Assembly: GCF_002259605.1 (NCBI RefSeq)
Contig: NZ_MWWR01000013.1
Location: forward strand, 150 to 63,695
DNA length: 63,546 nucleotides
Direction: 5' to 3'
Origin: Pseudoscardovia radai
Lineage (GTDB): Bacteria; Actinomycetota; Actinomycetes; Actinomycetales; Bifidobacteriaceae
Numbering within the stretch: position 1 is the first letter of the stretch; every line of letters begins with the position of its first letter. Below the pieces are notes generated by a model that saw only the letters and a program-made list of their open reading frames with translations, was not told the DNA's origin and did no database searches. This document shows positions 9,254 to 15,343 of this stretch, in pieces. A program made the translations under genes and the position numbers.

Positions 9254-9780
9254 GAGAGAACTTTCACAAAGAACAACAGAATGGCACGACCGATAACAGC
9301 AACGGACTCAAAGAAATCGCGCAGTTCCTTTTCGGCTTCCGCTACACGGGTGAAATTGGCACACCCGAACCAGGCGAGGATCGCAAGAACACCGCGGCGA
9401 AGGAAATCGAAACACATCCCTGGAAGGACGTATTCGACTCCTGGTATCGATTCCTCCGTGAGGATTGTCCGACCCCTGATGATGTATGGAGCTGGGAACG
9501 ACTGTTCTGGATCTACGGTGGACAGGATTTTCCCCTTCGGAATCCTTATCCATTTCTTGGCTATTTGCTTTACCGCACCGCCCTTCCGGGCAGGCCAATA
9601 GAGGATCCAACAGATCAGGGGCTTTTCGACAGCATCGCCATGGAATTTCTCACTCGCATCGGAGATGTGACGCTGGATACCATGGACGACTTTGGGGCGG
9701 ACACAGACCCAAGAATCATCGCTCAAGCCGATGTCTGGCGCAATCGGCTTGGCCCCGCACACGGAATAGAGCGCGAATAA
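9250..9780 (+). CDS. Small acidic protein, possible immunity partner (unknown function)
   Basis: 176 residues, ATG 9250 with GGAGG 9 bases upstream, overlapping the previous stop by 4 bp. The sequence is acidic and rich in aromatic residues (WSWERLFWIYGG, HPWKDVFDSWYRFL) with no signal peptide or membrane segment, and I recognise no family. Size, charge and tight coupling behind the SGHFRP protein are what one would expect of an immunity protein or antitoxin; this is inference. Its stop codon abuts the first base of the resumed type-B repeat array at 9781, so the gene marks the right boundary of the island. Confidence 0.7.
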   Translation: MRENFHKEQQNGTTDNSNGLKEIAQFLFGFRYTGEIGTPEPGEDRKNTAAKEIETHPWKDVFDSWYRFLREDCPTPDDVWSWERLFWIYGGQDFPLRNPYPFLGYLLYRTALPGRPIEDPTDQGLFDSIAMEFLTRIGDVTLDTMDDFGADTDPRIIAQADVWRNRLGPAHGIERE

Positions 9781-10105
9781 ATGGCGAAGAATCCTCGCCA
9801 CGAACCACGATTCCCCCGGCCGGGCACGGCAAACGACGCCGAAACGGCCTTCGCGGCGAACTTCCTTCGCCACGAACACCCAATCCGGCGCCCAGACCAC
9901 CACCAGGCAGGGAAAACCGCCTTCATGGCGAAGAATCCTCGCCATGAGTGCCCAATCCGGCGGCCAACACAGGAAAAATCGTCAAAACCACCCCTCATGG
10001 CGAACTTTCCTCGCCACGAACCACGATTTCACCAGCCAAGCACGGCAAACGCCGCCGAAACGGCTTTCGTGGCGAACTTCCTTCGCCACGAAAGCCGTGG
10101 GACGT
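9781..10105. repeat. Type-B hairpin repeat array (right), 5 units, exact 72-bp period
   Basis: Heads (ATGGCGAA or GCGGCGAA/GTGGCGAA variants) start at 9781, 9853, 9925, 9997 and 10069, again exactly 72 bp apart and each with the TGGCGA/TCGCCA hairpin. Tails are the same set as in the left array (for example CCAATCCGGCGCCCAGACC). This looks like the continuation of the 6592-7121 array beyond the inserted island. The last unit ends with a CGAAAGCCG hairpin arm at about 10094. Confidence 0.87.
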
Positions 10106-10662
10106 GCGATAGGGGCTGCGAAGGTCGGACGGGCGGGCGCAATATGGCTCCGCACCGGAAAGCATTCGCATAGGGGCGGATCAGAGTCCAACATGGTCAG
10201 CATCCGGCGCAACAACACAGCATCGCGAAGCAATCAATCGTTCACAAGAGCACACATATCACAATCGTTGTTCGTTCACAAACAAACACATTCCGCTCAA
10301 TATCGCTCATTACGTCAAATACGAACAGAAATCGTGCTCTAACGAACGTTTAACAAACGTCAGCCGAACAAATCAGCTCATACAACGTACGCGAAACGCA
10401 AACCAACGCACCCAGAACGCCGTGAACCCGACAAAATCCGAACACATGTCAATCGTATTTCACACAGAAACAAACGCCGCACGCACAAAACACCCCGCAC
10501 AACACTCACAACAGCACAAAACCTGTTCGATTATCGCCCACAACGCACAGCACCAACCAGCGCACGGCACCAACCGCGCATTATCTCAAGGGTTTCGCGT
10601 TGCGAACACGCCGGACGCATCGGTCAGAGCGCATTGAATCGGAACGCATTGGGAATCCAGGC
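10106..10662. other. Gene-free spacer between repeat array and tRNA genes
   Basis: I see no credible gene here. From 10230 to 10400 the sequence is AT-richer and has several GTTCG/CGAAC and GTTCAC words, which may be part of a promoter or protein-binding region. No stable RNA fold or ribosome-site/start pair was recognised. Confidence 0.4.
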
Positions 10663-10688
10663 AAAAAGAAAACCCCGAAAAATCGGGG
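10663..10688 (-). terminator. Intrinsic terminator after the tRNA pair
   Basis: On the minus strand CCCCGATTTTTCGGGG is followed by TTTTCTTTTT: a 5-bp GC-rich stem with a U-rich tail directly after the tRNA-Ala 3' end. It would end a tRNA-Ile/tRNA-Ala transcript. Confidence 0.8.
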
Positions 10689-10694
10689 CGCTTG

Positions 10695-10767
10695 TGGAGC
10701 TAGCCGGGTTCGAACCGGCGACCCTCTGCTTGCAAAGCAGATGCGCTACCAGCTGCGCCATAGCCCC
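10695..10767 (-). tRNA. tRNA-Ala(TGC)
   Basis: 73 nt. It has a full cloverleaf: acceptor GGGGCTA paired with TAGCTCC, D arm GCGCAGCTGGTAGCGC, anticodon loop CTTTGCAAG carrying TGC, and T arm GTTCGAACC. The acceptor stem has the G3:U70 pair that defines alanine identity. CCA is not encoded. It lies 22 bp downstream of tRNA-Ile in the same direction. Confidence 0.96.
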
Positions 10768-10789
10768 GAGTGCATTGAGATATGCAAAG

Positions 10790-10863
10790 TGGGCCCGGGA
10801 GGACTTGAACCTCCGACCTCATCCTTATCAGGGATGCGCTCTAACCACCTGAGCTACGGGCCC
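10790..10863 (-). tRNA. tRNA-Ile(GAT)
   Basis: 74 nt. Acceptor GGGCCCG pairs with CGGGCCC, the D arm is AGCTCAGGTGGTTAGAGC, the anticodon loop contains CTGATAAG with GAT, and the T loop is GTTCAAGTC. Together with tRNA-Ala it makes an Ile-Ala pair outside an rRNA spacer here. CCA is not encoded. Confidence 0.96.
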
Positions 10864-11066
10864 TTGTGCTTTCACACAAGTGGATATCTTACACCCAATC
10901 GCCTATCCGTCAATTCGAGAGAGGCGCCATCGGCGTGTCGCGCGCCACGGCGCGGTTTTCCACGATTACCCCATCCCATTCACGCGCCCCGACCGCCACG
11001 CACATGCGCCTCCGCCCCGCGCAACCACTCCCACGCCCGACGCCGCATCCGTGATTGAATGGAGAC

Positions 11067-11774
11067 ATGACACGCAGCGAATCCCAATCCCCGCAACCCC
11101 ACCGCGCATCACCTCCCACCTCGATCCCCGCCTCGACCCCCGCCTCGACCCCGGCCACCACCACGCTGGTCGTCGGCTCCGAAACGGTGCTGGTCACGCG
11201 TAAAAGCATCAAGAACATGTACCTGCGCATCCGTCCGGACGACGGCACCATCACCGTCTCCGCGCCGCGCCGCACAACGAATGCCGCGATCCGCGACTTC
11301 GTGTGCGCGCACGAGTCGTGGATCGGCTCGACGCGCAAACGCATGACGCAGCTGCATCGCGAGAACGAGGTGGCGGCATTCGGCCACGAAACGGATGAGA
11401 CGCTCACACCGCGCGAACTGTTCCGCCGCAAATGGACGCCCGAACGCCTGCAGGCGGCCAGGGGCTACCTGCAGGCGCGCGTTCCCGAGATGATCAAGCG
11501 CTGGGGCCGCGTGCTCGGGCGCACGCCGACGTCGGTCACGTACCGCGCCATGACGTCGCGCTGGGGCTCGTGTACGCCGGCGACCGGGCGCATGCGGCTC
11601 AACCTCGAGCTCGCGGAAATGCCGGAGGCGCTGATCGAATACGTGGTCGTGCACGAAATGGTGCATCTGTGGGAGCCCAAGCACGGTGCCGGCTTCCACA
11701 ACCGCATGTCGGCCGTGATGCCGGACTGGCGCGAGCGCGCCCGCACGCTGAATTCGCTGTGGCGCTACGCGTGA
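11067..11774 (+). CDS. SprT/YgjP-like metallopeptidase (DUF45/M48-type)
   Basis: 235 residues. The C-terminal half matches the YgjP/DUF45 family: SRWGSCTPATGRMRLNLEL, then the zinc motif HEMVH (His196, Glu197, His200) and a third ligand candidate His206 in LWEPKHGAGFH. The N terminus (1-33) is a Ser/Pro/Thr-rich low-complexity leader. ATG 11067 is chosen because GGAG lies 5-8 bases upstream; a TTG 12 bases earlier lacks support. There is no signal peptide, so it is cytoplasmic. Family members are predicted metalloproteases; substrates are unknown. It converges on the SPFH gene, separated by a hairpin. Confidence 0.9.
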   Translation: MTRSESQSPQPHRASPPTSIPASTPASTPATTTLVVGSETVLVTRKSIKNMYLRIRPDDGTITVSAPRRTTNAAIRDFVCAHESWIGSTRKRMTQLHRENEVAAFGHETDETLTPRELFRRKWTPERLQAARGYLQARVPEMIKRWGRVLGRTPTSVTYRAMTSRWGSCTPATGRMRLNLELAEMPEALIEYVVVHEMVHLWEPKHGAGFHNRMSAVMPDWRERARTLNSLWRYA

Positions 11775-11857
11775 CAGCTGCAGCTGCGGAAACACGATGA
11801 CGCCGGCGGTTCGTGACGATGGCACGACGCCACCCGCGGCACCGGCGCACAAACAGC

Positions 11858-11896
11858 AGCGGCGGGACCCGGAATCCGGATCCCGCCGCCGCTGTC
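11858..11896. terminator. Bidirectional hairpin between convergent genes
   Basis: GCGGCGGGACCCGG and CCGGATCCCGCCGC form a long GC-rich stem around AAT, placed between the convergent metallopeptidase and SPFH genes. No clear T run follows on either side, so the terminator call rests on position and stem strength. Confidence 0.5.
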
Positions 11897-11948
11897 TGAA
11901 AATCGTGCGGAAATCGTGCGCAACAGCGCGCGCCAATCTCAGCCGGCC

Positions 11949-12899
11949 TCAGCCGTTGATCGTGTTATGCGGGTTGCGCAGCACCTCGTTGTCGGAGTCA
12001 TAGCGGTTCTGCGACTCGTTGACGTCGCTCACCGACATGGCCTGCACGATCTGGGTGAACAGCTCGCTGTAGCCGCCGGGCGTCGAGGCCGGCAGCACCA
12101 CGGTTTTCGCGTTGCGCGACTCGGAGAGCGCGCGCATGACGTCGAGGTACTGGTTGAACAGCACGACGTTGTTCACGTCGTCGATGCTCATGCCGACGGC
12201 CTGCAGGCTCTTGATCTGGTCGACGATACCGCTGGCGATCTCGCGGCGGTAGTTCGCCTGGCCCTCGCCCTGGAGGCGCGTCTTCTCGGCATCCGCCTGC
12301 GCCTGCGTCTCGATCTCGATGCGGTTGGCCTCGGCGCGTTCGCGCGTGGCTTCCTTCTCGCGCTGCGCGGCGTTGATGGAGTCCATGGCGTGCTTGACCT
12401 GGTCGGACGGATCGATGGAGGTGATGAGCGTCTTGACCACGGCGAAACCGAAGCGGCTCATCTCGGCGCCGACCGTGTGCTGCACGTCGGAGGCCACGTC
12501 ATCCTTGCGGGCGAAGGCGTCGTCAAGCGTCAGCATAGGGATGGCGGAGCGCAGGGCGTCCTCCATGTAGCTGCGCAGCTGCGCGCTCGGGTCCTGCAGC
12601 TCGTAGTACGCGGTGGCGACCTGCTGCGGATCGACGCGGAACTGCGTGGACGCGATGACGGTCACGAACACGTTGTCGAGGGTCTTGGTTTCGAGCCTGA
12701 CGTCGAGCTGCAGCACGCGCAGGTTGGTTTTCTGCGAGATGCGGTCAAAGAACGGGATCTTGGCGTGAAGGCCTGCGAAAGTCACCGATTGGAACTTGCC
12801 AAGTCGTTCGATGACGTATGCCTGCTGCTGCGGCACCACATACAGTGACGACGCGATGAGCAGCAGCACGATGACGGCTACGACGATGGGTACTGCCAT
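11949..12899 (-). CDS. SPFH/Band 7 (stomatin-like) membrane protein
   Basis: 316 residues. An N-terminal hydrophobic anchor (about 1-22, VVAVIVLLLIASSLYVV) is followed at once by VVPQQQAYVIERLGKF, the stomatin/prohibitin signature. The SPFH domain runs to about 185 and is followed by an Ala/Glu/Arg-rich coiled coil (AQREKEATRERAEANRIEIE). Such proteins form membrane-bound oligomeric rings that organise lipid domains or regulate proteases such as FtsH. ATG 12899 has GGAGGG about 9 bases upstream. No adjacent NfeD-type partner gene is present, so the client is unknown. Confidence 0.93.
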   Translation of the reverse strand: MAVPIVVAVIVLLLIASSLYVVPQQQAYVIERLGKFQSVTFAGLHAKIPFFDRISQKTNLRVLQLDVRLETKTLDNVFVTVIASTQFRVDPQQVATAYYELQDPSAQLRSYMEDALRSAIPMLTLDDAFARKDDVASDVQHTVGAEMSRFGFAVVKTLITSIDPSDQVKHAMDSINAAQREKEATRERAEANRIEIETQAQADAEKTRLQGEGQANYRREIASGIVDQIKSLQAVGMSIDDVNNVVLFNQYLDVMRALSESRNAKTVVLPASTPGGYSELFTQIVQAMSVSDVNESQNRYDSDNEVLRNPHNTING

Positions 12900-13144
12900 A
12901 TTATGTTCCCTCCGTTCCGCGGCGAGTACGGTGCCGCGGCTGTTTGATGAGTCGGATGTGCGGTTGTGTGGTTTCCAACTCCATGTATGGGACCACGCCC
13001 GAAGGCGCCGATCGCCGCCCTGCCACGGTGCGCCGCCCCGCGCGGGCTTCACCGCCCGCGAGCGCGCCGTTCCTTGATAGGCTGCGACTTCCTCCATTAT
13101 CACACACTGGGAGCATTATGACGGGAAGGCAGGTCTACGATTTT

Positions 13145-13172
13145 CGACACGCCTCAGGTTCGAGGCGTGTCG
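13145..13172. repeat. GACACGCC/GGCGTGTC palindrome overlapping the 3' end of the CNNM gene
   Basis: CGACACGCCTC and GAGGCGTGTCG are perfect 11-bp arms around a 6-base loop. The palindrome overlaps the last codons (RDTPRT) and stop of the upstream-reading gene. No T run follows, so it is not a classical terminator; it is one of many copies of this motif in the window. Confidence 0.75.
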
Positions 13173-14557
13173 CGATGCTCAGCCCCGTCGCCGTCGCCAG
13201 CGCCAGCATCATCGCCCGCACCAGCGCCCGCCCCGGCGCCGTCACCCGCGCCGTCGCCAGCCGCATCGCCATCCTCGCGCTTGCGCACGCGAATCGTCTG
13301 GATGCGCCGGCCGTCGACCGCCGTCACCACCATGTCGTAGGAGAACTCGGTCTGCACCGTCATGCCCACGTAGCCCAGCTCGCCCGAATGCGCGAGCATA
13401 TAGCCGGCGAGCGTCTCGTAGGGGCCGTCCTCGAGCTCGATGCCGGTCAGATCGTGGAAGTCCTCGAGCGTCATGCCGCCGTCCACATCGATGTACCCGT
13501 TACGGAAGGTGTTGTCGGTTTTGTTCGACGCAGGCTCGGGCAAATCGTATTCGTCGCGGATATCCCCCACGAGCTCCTCGGTCATGTCTTCGAGCGTCAC
13601 GATGCCGTCGGTGCCGCCGTATTCGTCGATGACCACGGCCAGGTGGATGCCGCTTTTGCGCAGCAGCGACAGGCTCGGCAGAAGGCGCGACGTACCCGGC
13701 AGCTTGATGCCCTGGCGCGTCACGTCGGCCACGTAGTGCGCCTCGGGGTCGCGCACGTCGAGCAGATCGCGCACATGCACGAAGCCGAGCACATCGTCGA
13801 AATCCTTGCCGATCACGGGGTAGCGCGAATACGGCATGTCGCGCACGAAGGCCGCCGCCTTCTCGATGGTGTCGTCGCCGTCGAGGAACACCACGTCGGC
13901 GCGCGGGCGCATAACCTCCGACACGCTGGTTTCCGCGGCGCCGAACACATCCTCGAGAATGACGCGCTCGTCCTTCGACAGGTTGGTGTTCGTGCTGACG
14001 AGCACGCGCAGCTCGTCGTCGCTCACCTCGCTCTGCGTCTCGTTGGGGTCGAGCCCCATAAGGCGCACGAGCAGGTTCGTGTTCTTGCCGATAAGCCAGA
14101 TAAGCGGCTTGCAGATGGTGGCGAAGACGTCGATGGCGGGCACCACGGCGCGCGCGATTTTCTCCGCGCGCTGCAAGGCGATGCGCTTCGGGGTGAGTTC
14201 GGAGATGACGATGGAGAAATACGAGATGATAAGCGTCAGCACGATGGTGACGATGGTGCCCGCCACCGACGGCGAGCAGCCCAGGCTCACCACCCACGGC
14301 GTGAAAGACGGCGCGAGGGACGATGCGCCGAATGACGCGGAGAGGAAGCCCGAGAGCGTCACGCCGATCTGCACGGCGGACAGGAAGCGGTTCGGGTCAC
14401 GCGCGACGCGGGCCACGCGGGCGCCGCGCGCATCCTCCTGCTCCATCTGCTCGATCTGTGAGCCACGCAGCGAGACAAGCGCCATCTCGGAGCACGAGAA
14501 CACGCCTCCCAGAAGCATGAAGACGAAAATGAGCACGATGTTCAGCCAAAGCGACAT
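13154..14557 (-). CDS. Hemolysin/CorC-HlyC family membrane protein (CNNM-type)
   Basis: 467 residues. The N-terminal CNNM/DUF21 domain has membrane segments at about 5-25, 65-85, 95-120 and 130-150, and begins SEMALVSLRGSQ. A pair of CBS domains follows (about 205-330; EVMRPRADVVFLDGDD, YPVIGKDFDDVLGFVHVRDLL). The C-terminal CorC_HlyC domain contains YGGTDGIVTLEDMTEELVG. Relatives act in magnesium/cobalt efflux or regulation; haemolysis is a historical name. The Asp/Gly/Ala-rich tail is low complexity and carries the dispersed palindrome at its end. It is monocistronic or read with the upstream carbonic anhydrase gene (65-bp gap). Confidence 0.92.
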   Translation of the reverse strand: MSLWLNIVLIFVFMLLGGVFSCSEMALVSLRGSQIEQMEQEDARGARVARVARDPNRFLSAVQIGVTLSGFLSASFGASSLAPSFTPWVVSLGCSPSVAGTIVTIVLTLIISYFSIVISELTPKRIALQRAEKIARAVVPAIDVFATICKPLIWLIGKNTNLLVRLMGLDPNETQSEVSDDELRVLVSTNTNLSKDERVILEDVFGAAETSVSEVMRPRADVVFLDGDDTIEKAAAFVRDMPYSRYPVIGKDFDDVLGFVHVRDLLDVRDPEAHYVADVTRQGIKLPGTSRLLPSLSLLRKSGIHLAVVIDEYGGTDGIVTLEDMTEELVGDIRDEYDLPEPASNKTDNTFRNGYIDVDGGMTLEDFHDLTGIELEDGPYETLAGYMLAHSGELGYVGMTVQTEFSYDMVVTAVDGRRIQTIRVRKREDGDAAGDGAGDGAGAGAGAGDDAGAGDGDGAEHRDTPRT

Positions 14558-14622
14558 ACCACAAATCTAACGCCGCGCACTGACGCACGCGCCCGGTTCC
14601 GTCAGGATCCGTCCGGCTCCGC

Positions 14623-15237
14623 TCAGAAGCTGAGCACCTCCACCAGGCCGGTGCTCATCGCATAGCGCGCGCCGGCGATGTAGAGGCGGTCGTCGGCCAC
14701 AGCGCGGCGGATCACGTCGGACTGGTCCACAAGCCGCTCGATGACGCGCGCCGCGTGGATGCGCTCCACATCGGCCGGATCGTCGAGCTCCGCGTCCTTC
14801 GCGCATTCGACGGCGTCGCCAAGCTCGCGCATCAGATGCGGCAGCTCGTCATCGTGGCCGCCTTCCATCGCGGCCTGGATGGCGCCGCAGTTCTCATGCG
14901 TCATCACCACGATCACCTTCACGCCGAGCTTCCTGACGGCGTATTCCAACGATTCCACGACGGCGGAATCGAGGATGCTGCCGGCGCTGCGCACGCAGAA
15001 GAGGTCGCCGATGCCCTGGTCGAAGATCATCTCGGGCGTCACGCGCGAATCGGCGCATGACAGCACCGCCGCCTTGGGATGCTGCGCGTCGACGAGGCCC
15101 TTGCGGGTGTCGACGTCCTGGCGGGCGTGTTCCTGCTTGCCCTCGGCGAAGCGACGGTTGCCCTCGAGCATGTCATGCCAGATGAGGTTCGCGCTGTCGT
15201 CGTCGATGGTGGAAAGTTTCGAAGTCATGCCTACCAT
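14623..15237 (-). CDS. Beta-class carbonic anhydrase
   Basis: 204 residues from ATG 15237, chosen for the GGAGGA 8 bases upstream; Met at 15228 is an alternative. Zinc and active-site motifs are visible: CADSRV (Cys and the Asp-Arg dyad) and HENCGA (His and Cys ligands). Reaction: CO2 + H2O to bicarbonate and a proton, in the cytoplasm. It sits just downstream of ppc in the same direction, separated by a strong terminator; PEP carboxylase consumes bicarbonate, so the pairing makes metabolic sense. Length is typical for bacterial beta-CAs. Confidence 0.95.
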   Translation of the reverse strand: MVGMTSKLSTIDDDSANLIWHDMLEGNRRFAEGKQEHARQDVDTRKGLVDAQHPKAAVLSCADSRVTPEMIFDQGIGDLFCVRSAGSILDSAVVESLEYAVRKLGVKVIVVMTHENCGAIQAAMEGGHDDELPHLMRELGDAVECAKDAELDDPADVERIHAARVIERLVDQSDVIRRAVADDRLYIAGARYAMSTGLVEVLSF

Positions 15238-15285
15238 CTTACGATTCCTCCGTCGTTCCCCTCCGCGCGGAATCGTGCGCACATA

Positions 15286-15328
15286 TGAAAAAGCCCGGCG
15301 GCCGGGGCACGAGGCCCCGACGCCGGGC
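15286..15328 (-). terminator. Intrinsic terminator of ppc
   Basis: On the minus strand, CCCGGC and CGGGGC arms pair with GCCCCG and GCCGGG around CTCGT, ending in GCTTTTT. It lies 16 bp past the ppc stop codon: a strong stem with a U tail. Confidence 0.9.
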
Positions 15329-15343
15329 ATGGAGAACCGGGGA

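Noticed and set aside
6592..10105. Integron attC array
   Set aside because: The units fold, but the RYYYAAC/GTTRRRY core sites are absent, units carry no cassettes, and there is no integrase gene.
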